Position numbers and translations under genes: made by a program. Shown here piece by piece: positions 33,148 to 46,345 of a DNA stretch of 64,000 nt. The notes below the pieces were generated by a model that saw only the letters and a list, made by a program, of their open reading frames with translations, did not search any database and was not told the DNA's origin. Every line of letters begins with the position of its first letter. Within the stretch, counting starts at the first letter, position 1. Source of the stretch: Dugong dugon (Eukaryota > Chordata > Mammalia > Sirenia > Dugongidae); assembly GCA_030035585.1 (NCBI GenBank), contig CM057473.1:12016501-12080500 (forward strand). The letters run 5' to 3'.

Positions 33148-33349
33148 GGAAGGTGGTTAAAGTGCTCAGCTGCTAACCAGAAAGTCAGCAGTTCAAACAC
33201 ACCAGCTGCTCTGCCAGAGAAAGATGTGGCAGTCTGCTTCTGTAAAGACTACAGCCTTGGAAACCCATACAAGGCAGTTCTACTCTGTCCTACATGGTTG
33301 CTGTGAGTTGAAATTGACTCTATGGCAACAGGTTCGGTTTTTGGTTTTC
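33148..33349 (+). repeat. AfroSINE, long variant
   Basis: Sense copy: head 'ggttaaagtgctcagctgc' and 'agcagttcaaacac', the extra middle block 'gatgtggcagtctgcttctg', body 'ttctactctgtcctac', RTE-like 3' part 'gagttgaaattgactctatg', end 'ggttcggtttttggtt'. Confidence 0.92.
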
Positions 33350-35034
33350 TGGAAAATAGATTTTCATCCAGTGTTTCCTGTTTTTGTTTTATTTTGCTTT
33401 AATTGTTAAATTATTCAGTAGTCCATCTGCTTAATGACTTTTTCAAATTATTTTTGCAAAGACTGTGTTCTTTGTTGTGTATGGTAATTAGACTCTCTGT
33501 TCCTTTAGTTTGTGTCAAGCTAGTGTTTGGACAGAGATTTTCTTGAATACCAGGAGTTAAAAAAAAGAAAGGAGAGGAAGAGAGATAGAGAGAAGCACTT
33601 CTCCAGTGCTTGCAGATTTACTCTTTAAACACTTAGCCAAGCCTGAGGTAAAAACTTAAGCTCTTCTCAGGTCTTTTCTGAGTATGTATTATGCCCTTGG
33701 CATGTATGTGGCTTTCTAAATTCCCCCTGAATGTTCTACTTTCACTAAGAAAGCCTCTCCAGCTTTTCCTCCTGAACTTGAGTAGGTCTACTGAATGTCT
33801 CAATGATGATATTTTGTTATAGGCATCCGCTGGTCAATTGTTAGCCTTACAATGATTTCTAGCAACGCATAGAGGGGGTTCTATGGTATATAAAACAGAG
33901 ATGAGTACTTCCTGTGTCAACCCTTAAGGTGGCCACCAGAGAGTGTAAAGAAGACATACGTAATACTTTGTGAAGAAGGTCTGACCTGCTCCCACACAGG
34001 GAACAGGGGCCGCTGTCTTAAGGACTGTAGCCAAGGTGGGCATAAGGTGAGGCAAGGACAACTAAAAGGGCCACAAATGTTCCCTACCACTTTTAACATG
34101 TCTTTTTCTTGATTCAGCAATAAGTGTTTGACTGTTTCCAGAGTCCTGACAAAGTTGACTGTAACATTTTCTGCTTGTTTTTTAATGTTTCTATTGGAGG
34201 ATGGGAGCTTGGAGCTGCCTATTCCACCATTGTGCTAATGTCACTCTACCCCAATAATTTTAATATCAAAGAATGTTATGAACAGAAGAAAAGTCACAAA
34301 GGGGGACAATATCTTGCCAATTAAAAGATCCTTTTCAGAGAAATAATTTAATCTCTCATGTTTTCAATTTCTTTACCTCAAAGCAGAACAAATATTAGAT
34401 GTGGAAGTTTGTTTTGTAGCTCCAAGTATTTGATTCTACACACACACGCATGCATGTGTATATAAGTAATAAGTATTTATAAAGAAAACAGTGTCAGTCA
34501 AATGCAGTGAGCTTGGTCACATAACCAACTTAAAGAACAGATAGGGACAGGGGAAAGGGGTATGTTAAAGAAGAGAGGAAAATATTTGAATCTCATGGAT
34601 TTTGAACCAGAACATTTGAGAACAAAACAACTTCATCAAATAGGGCATCCAACATTAATGTAGCTCAGCAACAGATGCCTTTTTTTTCTTTACCAGGTAG
34701 TGAACCCTATGGCCATACTTTAGTTTCTGTCTCAAGGAAGATCACTGAATCTGCCTAGTTATCAGATTATATCCCCATTTGAGCGAAACCTTCATATACG
34801 GTTACCAGAAAGATCATCGACCAGTTGAAGAGTAATTGTTTTGGGCTTAGCTCCTTGCCACTGGCGTATTAGCTCATTAAACTGTGAAGAACACTGGTTC
34901 ATAGTGTAGAGTGCAGAAAAAAAACTGCTCGAAAGACTATGTCTACTGTACTATTCTTCATCAAGAAACAGTAGGGAAAAGACTCTCATTAAGATAGCTA
35001 GAACCTTCATGTGCCTCTCCACGATATTCTTCTG
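33350..35034. other. unrecognised stretch
   Basis: About 1.7 kb with no recognised repeat or exon. A short CA/TG-rich run lies near 34437-34462. An open frame on the minus strand at 33917-34120 is unsupported. Confidence 0.45.
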
Positions 35035-35240
35035 ACCTGCTAACCCGTAGCTGTCGAGTCAATTCTGACTCATAGCCACCCAACAGAATGGATTAAAACT
35101 GTCCCATAGGGTTTCCAAGACTGTAAATCTTTATGGAAGCACATTGCCACATTTTTCTCCCATGAAGCAGCTGGTGGGTTCAAACTGCCAACCTTTTGGT
35201 CAGCAGCAGAACTCGTAACCACTGCGCCAACATGCTGGGC
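35035..35240 (-). repeat. AfroSINE, long variant
   Basis: Minus-strand copy with the extra middle block 'gactgtaaatctttatggaa' (35124). tRNA-like head at the right end. Confidence 0.9.
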
Positions 35241-35270
35241 CTACAGTAACCCTTGGAAAACATAAGCTGC

Positions 35271-35483
35271 TTGCTGTTGTTGTTATTGTGAGCTGTCAAT
35301 TCAATTCCAACTCATAGCGACCCTATGTGACAGAGTAGAAGTGCCCTATAGGGTTTCCTAGGATGTCTCCTTTATGGGAAGAGATCACCAGGCCTCTCCT
35401 TGAGCAGAACCACTGGTAGGTTCGAACCACCAACTTTTCAGTTTGCAGCCAAGTGCTTATTCATTGTGCCACCAGGGCTCCTT
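35271..35483 (-). repeat. AfroSINE, second long variant
   Basis: Minus-strand copy starting 'ttgctgttgttgttat' with the middle block 'tctcctttatgggaagagat', a different variant from its neighbour at 35035. The two lie 30 bp apart in the same orientation. Confidence 0.9.
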
Positions 35484-35779
35484 ATAGACTACATATTGCC
35501 CACAAAATTACAAATATATTTACCCACTCCAAATAGGAATGTATCTCACAGTGATATTTGGAAATTTTCCAGGATCACTTAAAAATATGTTAAAATTCCT
35601 TATATTCATCTTTCCTATAATTACATCTCGATCCCACCAAAGTGTATTTCTTTTCATTTTAAAAATTACTTAATAAACATTTAAATTAATACAAAAACAA
35701 TTTCTAAAAAACAAATTATTTAGCTGAGAAAGCTCTTTTTAAAAAGAAAAAAATAGTGTAATAGTGTGTGAGACAAACT

Positions 35780-36530
35780 ACTGGCTTTGGCCTTTGTCTT
35801 TGGCTCCTGAAAGATAACTCTTGAATCTTCCAAACTGTAAAGGTATCTTTGTCTTCTAAAACTACCAGACCACACATGCAAATGAGTGGGGGTCACAAAG
35901 ACCACCCTAATCAGCTAACCTCAGGAAGAGAGGAGGACATAATTCAATCATGCATATTCAATGGTTCCATCAATCCTGACTATGCAATGGGGTTGCAATC
36001 ATGACTACACAATGAAACCAGTAAAAGGCCCTGAACACAGAAGTAGTGGGAGCTTCCCGTTTGGTGAGAGCATCTACTCTCAGGAAAGTAGCACATCCCT
36101 GGAGACAATGGACATCTCACACCAGGACCCTCCCAGGCCTTGACGTGTGTGCCTTCACCTGTGTCATTTTTTTGGTTGTAATCAATGTGTAGTAAGTGTG
36201 GTAATACTCTCTGTGAATTCTGTGAGCCATTACAGTGAATTATAAAACCCACAAGGGCAGTGGAGCTCAAAATATCAGAAGTTAGGGGTCTAGGTATTCA
36301 CAAACTTGCAGCTTGATCCTAAGGGGGTTAGAGGAAAACTTCAGGTTTAAGGCCAGCTCGTGCAAAGTATGGGGTGTCAGTTGGACCAGCTGATGTGAAG
36401 GATGGGGTGTCAGTTGGACCTCTGTACTTGCTGCCAGTATCTATTGCTCCAGCCCCAGGATGAAAGAGTGCCACTTGAAGCAGCTGGCAATGAGGATAGA
36501 GAAGAGGATAGGTGAAGACTGGATCCATTT
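35780..36530 (+). mobile_element. ERV-type LTR relic with start of leader
   Basis: The LTR-like 3' part has 'gtaagtgtggtaatactctc' and 'gaattctgtgagccattaca' (about 36215), a pattern seen in ERVL-like U5 regions. It is followed by a leader with a 35-bp imperfect tandem duplication (36366-36421, 'ggggtgtcagttggacc' twice) and the block at 36485-36525 shared with 2325-2360. No coding capacity. Confidence 0.45.
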
Positions 36531-38039
36531 CTAGTTGGAAATTGGAGTCATCTGATCCTTTCTACATAATTAGATAAAGGTGGGATTTGTCCACTATGTC
36601 CGTTGCTTATTAGTGCATAGGGTCAATAATTCTTCAATTTCTGAATATCCAAATAGCAAGAGAGGCAAACAAAACGTCTTAATAGAACTAGAAAACAAGT
36701 ATTTATTTCTGCAAGTGTTTATGAGGCCACTGATGCCCTTTACCACTTCCTTCCCCACTGACCTTCCATGTTTCTCTTGTTTGCAGTCAGCAGCTAGATG
36801 TCATGCTTTGTCTGGTGGTCAGAACCAGTTCCCCTTTTTTAGCTATTTGCATTCTTAAATGCTTTCATCAGTGTATACTATTTAACTCATTAAGTTTGTG
36901 CGTAAAATTTGAATTTAATACAGAGAATATCTCTCAAATCACTTATGAAGTTTGGGCCAGAGAGAAAGAGATGTGTTCCTTATCTAAAAGTTGATAGAGG
37001 CACAAAGGCATTTGTCGAAAGATGCATTGTTGTAAATTATGCTTAGAATTCAGAGTGGCATTACAAAATATTATATATGTGTGTGTGTATGTGTGTGTGT
37101 GTATGTGTATGTGTATACAGCAGTTATAGTCATAGTTACATAGAAAATGAAATGTAACATCTACTATATTTTAATGAATAAATGTTTATAATTTGTCTGA
37201 CTGTACAAAAATAGTTTATTTAAGGTTGTCTAACACATTTGTTCCTTTTCTAAAATGCACAGGGTCTGCTTTCACAATCTTGCTTTCTGTTCTCACCCAG
37301 AATAAAATTGTTCGCCACTTTATAGTATTCAAAAGCCCTCAGATTTAAAAAAAAAAGGCACAACAACAAGAAATTCCTAGTTCTCTGAAACAAGAACAGA
37401 GCCTAAATTCTCTAACAACCAACTACAGTGAAGATCTCACACTTTGCCTCAAAACAAATTCTAATTTTGACATTAACACGATTAGTTTCGTACAGACCCT
37501 TTTTGGTCAACGTCTTCAAACCTGTTCCATCTGGACATGAAAGGCAAGCCCTTTCCCACAGTCTACCGGCCTTCTTATATTGTACCTTAGTGATCTTTCT
37601 CCTCTACAGTTTACCTTCACTGCCTTCTGTTTGGACTTCCAGTGCAAACCTTCCCATCTTGTCTTCTGTATCCTTCATTTTATCATTATCTAATACCTCA
37701 ATATCTTGGAAAATTCACTCCATGTTGTTAATGAAAAATTCATTTTTTCCTAATGACACTGTTTACCCAGCAGCTGTTTTCAGTATGAGGTTCCCCAGCT
37801 CTTCTCTCAAATTGATGTTTTTCTACTTAGATGGGAAAACCTCTGTCATGTAATTATGTTACCCATTAACCTTCTTCTTTGCTAACTTCCTAGTCATGAT
37901 CTCTACTTTTCTTAACCCTAGCTTAAAGGCTTCTTTCCAGTTCAACTTCTAATGTAGACTTGGAAACTATAATATTTGTAAAGTTCATCTCTCCAACTAT
38001 ATGTCCTTGAGATTCTGCAATTCCTGAAGAACAAAGACC
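36531..38039. other. unrecognised stretch with TG microsatellite
   Basis: A (TG)n/(TATG)n tract lies at about 37073-37118. A 141-codon open frame (37428-37853) is Ser/Leu/Phe-rich, matches nothing that I know and lacks exon signals, so I leave it as chance. Confidence 0.45.
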
Positions 38040-38170
38040 CACTCTCATTCATTCATTGTACTAACAGATACTGATGTACGGACTGTGCCAGGCACACTGA
38101 TAGTCACTGGAGACATATTTGTTAACACAAGTGACAAAGACCAAAGCTCTGACTGTGCTTACATTTTTAT
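38040..38170 (+). repeat. old interspersed repeat fragment
   Basis: 'cattcattcattgtac', 'gtgccaggcacactgatag' and 'gctctgactgtgcttaca' follow a pattern common in ancient mammalian LINE remains. The exact family is uncertain. Confidence 0.5.
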
Positions 38171-39099
38171 GGTGGAAATAAAACTAAATTTAAAATAAAC
38201 ATTACATCAAAACAGTATTTATGAACATTTATATTCAAGGAATAAACAGGAAAATAGACTGAGAATAAAGTTGTTGGTGGAGAGGGTTCTTAGATATTCT
38301 TAGAAATTCTTTTGGTGTCTTGGCTTTTGATCAGGGGCATGACATATGAGAACTTCTAATCCTTCTTGTCCAATATATTTAAAGTCGATGTGCACGACAT
38401 ATTTCAGACATCTACGCCTCCTCACCTACTATTTATTTTTCAAGCCATAACAACATGGTTGTGGAACTGCAAAATTATCCGTGATTTTAGCAACATTCTC
38501 ATTTTGTATATCTGTGTAGTTGTGGCCATTTAAGGTCCTGGGAAGACAGAGGAAGAAAGAGAGAGAGAGAGAGAACTGTAGATTTCCAACTTGATTAAAT
38601 ATAGATTACTAACAGCCTGAAGCGTGTTTCCATGTTGAGTCAAAGAAGGAAGCTATACAAAATTTTAAGGATTTTATACTTGAGACTCTATCACTGAAAT
38701 ATATCCTCTAACTTCCATTAAATTCTGCTTTCTCTTATTATTATATCAGGCACATTCTCTAAAAAAAATGATAACCATTAGACAAAAAGAAAAAAAAAAA
38801 AAACAACTATCATCTCTTAAATGTAAGCTCTCCTAAATGTGAAATTTACTTCAAGATCTGTAGTATCTACATTATCAGACCATTCTGCTACCTTTGACAT
38901 TGTAGATTCTCCACAAAATACATTCTTTTATTCTGTGACATCTCAGCCTTCTGCATCTACTCATATCTCCATAAGTGTTCTTTTTCTGCCCCCTCATCCC
39001 TTGGTTTACACTCTTACAGACCACTAAAGTTTGTATTTCCTGGGGTTCCATATTGAGCCCTCTGTTCATCCCACCTGATCACTCTCATAATAATCTAAT
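38171..39099. other. unrecognised stretch with GA run
   Basis: A (GA)n run lies at about 38556-38573 and an A run near 38790-38803. Nothing else recognised. Confidence 0.45.
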
Positions 39100-39215
39100 A
39101 ATTGTTTAGCACTTACATACACTAGGGTTTCTGGCATTATGATCAGTGTTTTACATTCCTTATTTCATTTTATCCTCAAAATAGCACAATAGGGTAAGTA
39201 CTGTTATTATGTAGT
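39100..39215 (+). repeat. MIR-like fragment
   Basis: 'tgtttagcacttacatac', 'gtgttttacattccttattt' and 'agggtaagtactgttatta' are in the order seen in MIR-related or other old mammalian repeats. Weak. Confidence 0.5.
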
Positions 39216-39328
39216 TGACTCTGTCTTTAATACAATAAAACAAAATAATGTAAATATTTATACACAAAGTTTTAATACATTACATATTTTCTATGTTCAT
39301 TAATATTTTCCTCTACCATATGGTGATG

Positions 39329-39905
39329 CATTGTGTCATGGATTCAATTGTACCCCTGAAAATATGTGTCAACTTGGTTACACCGTGATTCCCAGTATTG
39401 TGTCGTTGTCCTCCATTTTGTGATTGTAATTTTCTTATGTGTAGTAAATCCTAATCTCTGCCTGTGGTTAATGAGGCAAGATTAAATCATGTTAAAGAGG
39501 ACTAGGGTGGGATTTTAACACCCTTAGTAGGGTCATGTCCCTGATCCAATGTAAAGAGAGTTTCCCTGGGGTGTGGCTTACACCATCTTTTATCCTACAA
39601 AAGATAAAAGGAAAAGAAAGAGATCAGAGATGGGAGACCTCATACCATCAAGAAAGCAGCACTGGGAGCAGAACACATTGTTTGGTCCCCGGAGTCCCTG
39701 TGCCAAGAAGCTCGTCGACCAGGGGAAGATTGATGACAAGGAACTTCCTCCAGAGCCCACAGAAAGAGAAAGACTTCCCCTGGAGCTGACGCCCTGAATT
39801 TGGACTTGTAGCCTACTAGACTGTGAAAGAATAAATTTCTCTTTGTTAAAGTCATCCATTTGTGGTATTTCTGTTACAGCAGCATTAGATGACTAAGACA
39901 CAGTG
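39329..39905 (+). mobile_element. solo MaLR-type LTR
   Basis: A 567-bp LTR (39334-39900) with TGT...ACA ends, related to the LTR pair nested in the L1 but longer. Shared blocks include 'catcaagaaagcagcactgg', 'ggggaagattgatgac' and 'ggtatttctgttacagcagc'. 'gaataaatttctct' carries AATAAA. The flanks CATTG (39329-39333) and CAGTG (39901-39905) differ by one base and could be the 5-bp duplication. The interior was lost by LTR-LTR recombination (inference). Confidence 0.88.
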
Positions 39906-40728
39906 TATTCAGATAAACAAGTTTGCTTTTCACGTATTATCATTTAGGGAATTTACTGAAAATATGTAATATTGAATAATTTTAACATAATAAAGTTTCT
40001 TGTATTTTCATATTGAGAATTGAGTATATTGCTTCCCTTGAAATAACAACAAAGTAATTAATTTAAATTTAAATTCCTGTGATGTTGTAAAATTGTGATG
40101 TTAGAGAAACTGTCCATCAAATCTGAACACATTCATTGACAACATTATAGCATCTAATTTAGTAATTTGAGGAGGAAAAGTCTGGGAAGTTATGGGAAAT
40201 GTTGATTGATTGAAATTGATCTGAAATTATCTGCTCATTACTGTACTATATCCTTAACAGCTTAAAAACTCAATCCTCATAATCATAATGAATTATGCAG
40301 CATCACACTGTACATAGAAATGTGGCTTGTCAATCAATATTCAGTGTATTTATAAGATTCTATAACTGGATTATATTCTTGATTATAATCAAAGTATTTT
40401 ATTCAAATGTATGATTTGGCATTTACTGAAGTTACTTCTTTCTTTTTTTTTTTACTAAACTATAACGTGGACTTTTCTCTAAGGACACATGTATTTTTAA
40501 TTTTATAATTGTTGCATATTCATACATTTGAATCTTATATAACTATGTGAATCCAATTTGATAATATTCCATAACAACTAGGGGTAGTTACTAGAACCAT
40601 CTTGGATACTTCCATCAAATATCCTAAATTCTAACTTTTGATCATTTACTGAATACTGAAAATTAATTTTTTAAAGAATTTAATGTAAAATTGCAAATGT
40701 AATGACAGTTTGAGAATTAGATATTATT
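39906..40728. other. unrecognised AT-rich stretch
   Basis: About 820 bp, nothing recognised. Confidence 0.5.
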
Positions 40729-41319
40729 AATAATTTTCCCCACCACCCATCTGTCAGTTTGTCTTAATGTGGTGGCTTGCATTGTGCTACGATGGTGAAG
40801 CTATGCCACTTATATTTCAAATACCAACAAGGTCACCCATGTTGGACAGGTTTCAGAAGAGCTTCCAGACTAAGACAGACTAGGAAGAAAGTCCTAGCGA
40901 TCTACGTCTGAAAATTAACCAATGAAGTCTTTATCAGTCACAACGTATTGTCCCATGTAGTGCTGGGAGATGAGCCCCCAGGTTGGAAGACACTACACTG
41001 TAGGTGTAACAATGGACTCTAATATACCAGTGATCATGAAGATGGCATAGGGTCAGGCAAGGTTTCACTCTGTTATACGTAACAACAACAACAAAAAAAA
41101 ACCCTGCTGCGGTTGAGTCAATTCTGACTCATAGCAATCCTATAGGACAGAGTAGAACTGCCCCATAGGGTTTCCAAGGGGCCGCTGATGGATTTGAACT
41201 GCCAACCTTTTGATAAGTAGCTGAGCTCTTAACCACTGTGCCACCAGGGCCCCATCATACATAAGGTCACCATGAATTGGTGTCAACTTGATGGCGACTA
41301 ACATCAACAATAACTTTCC
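40729..41319 (+). mobile_element. internally deleted RTE element, split by an AfroSINE
   Basis: Same RTE leader-to-tail fusion as 23349, at 40740-41308, with AATAATTTTCC (40729-40739) at the left and AATAACTTTCC (41309-41319) at the right as target-site duplication. The AfroSINE at 41083-41253 sits just before the RTE 3' tail, which resumes as 'aaggtcaccatgaattg' at 41262. Confidence 0.9.
41083..41253 (-). repeat. AfroSINE nested in the RTE element
   Basis: Minus-strand short-form copy. The interrupted RTE word (TATACGTAA left, CATACATAA right) suggests the SINE target duplication. The left end carries an 'aacaacaacaac' A-rich tail. Confidence 0.9.
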
Positions 41320-42036
41320 AGGGTTTAACAATTGTATTTCAGTGTATTTACTGGACTTCAAGTTATTCAAAGTGTGGAGTAAATCAGTTTTGTTAAAATT
41401 TACAAAAGCAAAATTTATTTTCAGAACTCTGGTACCTTATTTTTTACCCTAAAAACCTTAAAATTTCTGAAGAAGCCAAATGAATCTTATTGAAAATAAC
41501 AAGCATTTAACAAACTTAAGGAGGGCTTTTGCAATAAGCATTGTTGGAAGTAATATGTCTCAGAGAAGCACCAGTGAAGACTTGTGTTGATTGCTATATG
41601 TTGATGTTTATTTTTAATTTGGGTGTGTATGGTCAAGGAAGCATTAGAATGTAAAGCAGAATAAGTGAACATCTTAGACATTTCTCACAGTTCTTTAGGA
41701 AAGACAATTCATCTTTTTCCAGACTAAACTTATCTTAAGAGTCATTTTGTTTCTGTGTTGCTACTGTAAAAGTTAAAATTAATTTAAAGTTTGGATGGAA
41801 AAATTTAATGTGATTCAAAAACATCTTCAAGTTTACAAAGTTCTGGAACATTTAATTTCTTTATGAAAGGATGCAGGTCCAAGGAATAGGTAATATCTAT
41901 AATCAGATGATTACAAGGAAATGTGATAGGAAACAATTTTAAGTTTATAAAAACAATAAAGAAAATATTTTCTAAAATTGGTCATGACCATATGATTTCA
42001 ACGGCTTTTAAGCCGATACACTGAAGTTGTGTAATT
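41320..42036. other. unrecognised AT-rich stretch
   Basis: About 720 bp, nothing recognised. Confidence 0.5.
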
Positions 42037-42168
42037 AGGCGTAGTGGTTAAGTACTACACAGTTCAAATCCACCAGGCACTCCTTGGAGACTCTATGGGA
42101 TAGTTCTACTCTGTCCTATAGGGTGGCTATGAGTCGGAATCTAACTTGACCGCAATGGGTTTTTTTAT
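42037..42168 (+). repeat. AfroSINE with shortened tRNA-like head
   Basis: Sense copy: 'ggcgtagtggttaagtacta' is followed almost at once by 'cagttcaaatccaccagg', so about 25 bases between the A and B boxes are missing. The body and the 'gagtcggaatctaacttgac' 3' part are normal. Confidence 0.9.
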
Positions 42169-42765
42169 TATAAACATAAATGTAAAAACAAAAACAATAT
42201 GTACAATGCAAACATTATCATTAAGAAACAAATTTATAGCAGTCTATAATTGCATAAGTTAAGGATTCCTTTGGAATTCCCCAAATACAATAAAGCTTAC
42301 ACTGTCTAATTTGTTATTAGAAGAAAATCTTAATTTTCCTAAAATTATTCTTCTATTTGAGGATAATTATCTTAAAAGTATTAAAATCAATTCTCACCCT
42401 TTGCCCCTCTCTTTCTATCCCAGGATAAAGGACAAGATTTGTATGCTTCTTTCAGATTGATAGGAGAAAATTTTGAGCTCTGTTGATAGTCAGCCTCTCC
42501 ACAGGATTCTTTGGTTACTTCCCTGACTTGTGATCAGGGGCTGTACCCATGGGAGGAGGCTGCTATTTTTCATATATACCAGTAAATAATTAAGTAACTA
42601 TTTTCCCACCTCAGGGATAAAATATAAAGTATCCCACTAAATGCAGTTCTACAGCGTCTATTTTCATTTAATGTCAGCAGCCAAGACATAATTTGTATTT
42701 CTATCTGTCTGACTTCTATATCTACTTTTTGACTGGTTATAAATATGTAAGAAAAATGGGGTTTA
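42169..42765. other. unrecognised stretch
   Basis: About 600 bp, nothing recognised. Confidence 0.5.
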
Positions 42766-43244
42766 TGATAGCCAACCTCCAAGAAGGCTTCCAAATATTT
42801 TCACCTCCTGGTATTAACAACATTTGTGTAGTCCACTCACATGTTGAATAGGGCTTACCTGTATAACTAATGAGTCATTCAGACTTCCTCCTTGCTTTCT
42901 CTTTGTTTACTCATTTTGGGAGATGCAAGCCGTCCTGCCAAGCAACCCTACAGCGAGAAAATTAGGGTAAGGAAAGTAGACTTTCTGCCAACAGCCAGCT
43001 CTTACTTGCAACTATTTGATTGCGTTACCTTAGAAATGGATACTCCAGGATCAGTCAAGGATTAGATGATTGCAGCCCCAGCCAATGTCTTGACTACAAC
43101 AGCATTAGCTGCTGAGAGCCAGAACTACCCAACAGAGCCACCCCTAAATTCTTGACCCTAATAAATTGTGTGATAGGAAAATGTTTATTGTTGTGTATGA
43201 CCCTGATTTGGGGGAAGATTTTTATAGAAACAGATAACTGATAG
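42766..43244 (+). mobile_element. MaLR (MLT1-like) solo LTR
   Basis: An old LTR of the MLT1/MaLR type: 'tgatagccaacctccaagaa' start, 'cacctcctggtattaac', 'ggattagatgattgcagccc' (43060), 'cctaataaattgtg' with AATAAA, and an end near 'agataactgata'. Diverged and non-coding. Confidence 0.8.
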
Positions 43245-44010
43245 AGGTATGTTATTAATCAGCCTTCCTAAAAGCCAGAATTCATTATTGCTAATCCTCA
43301 GAAAATAAAACCCAAACTGCATTCTTCATTCTTCACAAAATTCTTCAAAACCATCTGTCACTTTGTTCCTCTTCTTTACATCTGGTCACTTGGTGACTGT
43401 CAATTGATTTTTTCTGCTTCTCCTAATTTTTGTCATCAAATATTCCCATAGATCTCCAACCCTATGGCAAATAACTTATGTCAACTCACCATGATAACTC
43501 TCCTAGATTATAGTCACAGTCTGTCAACTGTGTCTTGGTTTGCTCTTCTGAAATCTTAAATCCATTCTCTACAAAGCAGCAAATAGGTATATGTGTGAAT
43601 GCAAACAAACAAAAAATGTTAATATCAGCATTTAAATTCTATTGGCATTTAAATCTTCAGGCCCTTTAGAGTCCAGATTTCATCATATAATTTGTGAATC
43701 TTGAATGTTTTGAGTCCTCCTTCCTCTTCATTATCATCTCTGCCAGCCCTAACTTTATAAATTTAATCAGCTGGTGTTCCTGTTGGAGTCTAACTTGGAG
43801 CAAATTAATTCAGTGACTGTGTCAACTGTTGGTGTGCTAAATTCATTTCTTCTAGTTCAATAAACAGAAAACATCAGAAGATGTTTGCTTTTACATCCCT
43901 AAGATAATAAAATAATTTCATTTTTCTACCTAAGGTGTATGGTATTATTCATCTATATATTATGTATAATATAATATATAAAATGTATTCATATACATAT
44001 TGTATGTATT
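43245..44010. other. unrecognised stretch ending in AT-rich run
   Basis: About 770 bp. The last 70 bp are a TA/TG-rich tract. Nothing else recognised. Confidence 0.45.
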
Positions 44011-44222
44011 ATATATGCTAATATTAAAAAAAACCCACTGCCATCAAGTCAATTCTGACTCATAGAGACCCTATAGGGTTTAAGGCTTCCAAGACTATAA
44101 ATCTCTATGGAAGCAGAATGCCACATTTTTCCTCCCACTGAGCTGCTGGTGGTTTCCAGTTGCTGACGTTTTGGTTAGCAGTAGATCACTTTAACCACTG
44201 AGCCACCATGCTATATATGCTA
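44011..44222 (-). repeat. AfroSINE, long variant, with exact target-site duplication
   Basis: Minus-strand copy (44021-44212) flanked by the exact 10-bp duplication ATATATGCTA. The extra middle block 'gactataaatctctatgg' is present. Confidence 0.93.
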
Positions 44223-44286
44223 CCAAAATTATGAGGATAATTGGAAAAATTTGAATAAGGACTGTGTATTATGTACTTAATTCTAC

Positions 44287-44518
44287 TAATATAAAATGAG
44301 GAGCTCTAGTGGAGCAATGATTAAAGTGCTCAACTGCTAAACAAAAGATAAGCAGTCAGAACCACCAGCTACTTTGCAGGGGAAAGATGTGGCAGCCTGC
44401 CTCCATAAAGATTTACAGCCTTGGAAACACTATGGGTCGGTTCTGCTGTGTCCTATAGGGTTGCTATGAGTCAGAATCATCTTGATATCAGTGGGTTTGG
44501 TTTGGTTTAATATCAAAT
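44287..44518 (+). repeat. AfroSINE, long variant, with target-site duplication
   Basis: Sense copy (44298-44507), flanked by TAATATAAAAT and TAATATCAAAT. The extra middle block 'gatgtggcagcctgcctcca' is present, and the 3' end reads 'gtgggtttggtttggt'. Confidence 0.93.
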
Positions 44519-46345
44519 TGCCAAAATATATTAATTTTATAAATGATTTTTCCTGTACTCAAAATATATATGCTGAAGTATTAAGGGGTCATAGATCAAG
44601 ACATCTACTTCTTTTAAATATTTCAGAAAAAAATGAGTTGTTAGGGAACAAATATGGCAAAATGTTAAAAATTGGTGAAAAAATTGAAAGATATATGGGT
44701 GTTGATTGTATTCTTGAAACTTTGCTATAATATTATTTAAACTGTTCAAAATTAAAATTTGAAAAATAAAGAAAGTGACTTCTGCCTATGAAATACCAGA
44801 GACCAAATAACCATCTGATAACCGAAAGACTACTCAAGATATATGAAGCAATGATTCACAAAACTTTGGTTAACAAGCAAAGAAATCCAGTTATTCCCAA
44901 GAGTTGGGGAGAAAATGAGATGACTCCCAAAATTGTCCCAGCTGACTACCTAGAATAAGTTTCCAGGGTAAAGCATAAAGAGGAGGAAACCATGCAGTGC
45001 CCCGTAACCTCCCTGACTTGAGCAGATGGAGTTGGTCAATCAGGGAGGCTCAGATGGAGAGTTTGCAAAGAAGAGAGCTTTGGGAGAGAGCTGCACAGAG
45101 AGAAATTCTAGAGATCTGCAATTCCTAGTACAGACCATTGAGCTGAGTACAGACTAGGCCAGGGAAGGAACCACCTGAAAGAATTAGAAGGAACTGTGTC
45201 TAAACACACACAGAGCAAGTACTATTGCCTCTTCCCAAAGGGTAAAGAGGAAAACGTCCTAATTTATGGACATTAGCTAGAGTGCTAAGACGGACTTCAC
45301 CTCAGTAGCTATGAAAAATTAGCCAGAGACTAAACACTGCATTAATGAAGAATAAATGCAGGACCCAAAAAGATCAAATTGATTCCAAACTACTGCATCC
45401 CAGAAAAGCTCAATAATATTTTTAGAACTATATATGTTCAGTGCCCAACAAGGTAAACTCACGATACCTGACATGCAATCAAAAATAACCAGGCACGCAA
45501 AGAAGCAGGAAAATAAAATTGAACAAGACATGACATAGTAGAAAGACATGATGTCATTAGTAAAAAAAATTCTTAAAATACTTTCAAAATATTTGAAAGA
45601 GCTAAAAGGAAATAAAATAAAAACAAACAAGAACATTCCTTTATCTGAAAAAATGTAACTTAGAAGACATTAGAAAAAATCATTGAAAAAACCTAAAGAA
45701 AACAAAACAAAATGTCAAACTAGGCTTATTTACTCAGTAAAACATTTTTTAAAATGAAAGTGAATTAAAGACTTTATAATATGTAAAAGCTTAAAGCCTT
45801 AATCACAAACAGGTACGACTACAAGGACTGTTAAAAAAATCTTTTGAACAGAAGAAAATGACACCAAATAGAAACCTGGATCTACACAAAAAATGAAGAG
45901 CACAGATAAGAGTAACTACATGGATAGACATTAAGACTTATTTTTCTTTTCCTTTTTTTTAATCATTAATTGAATGTTTAAAATAAAAAAAATATGAATG
46001 TATTTTGGGGGTTCATAATATATGTAGAATTACAATGTATAGCAATAATATAAAAAGGACAGTAGAGAGAAATGGAAGTTTCTTCCTATGAGGTATTACT
46101 TATAGCATCACTTCGGTTCATACTGTGACAATCTAAAGTTGTGTACCATAAACCCTAAAGCAATCACTGAAACAATCAAAGAAATAGAGCTAATATGCCA
46201 AAAAAATAGATGAAATGGAATAAAAAATAATATTCAATCCTAAAGAAAGCAGAGAATGAAGAGAGAAGGAACTATGAACAAATAGTACAAATATGAAAGG
46301 GAAACAAAGGTAGATTTAAGCCTAACCACATTGAACTTGACACAT

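Noticed and set aside
37428..37853. 141-codon frame, Ser/Leu/Phe-rich
   Set aside because: No recognised domain, no exon signals, and its composition is that of CT-rich DNA.
39535..39859. Several frames on both strands inside the solo LTR
   Set aside because: They are explained by the LTR itself, and MaLR LTRs are non-coding.
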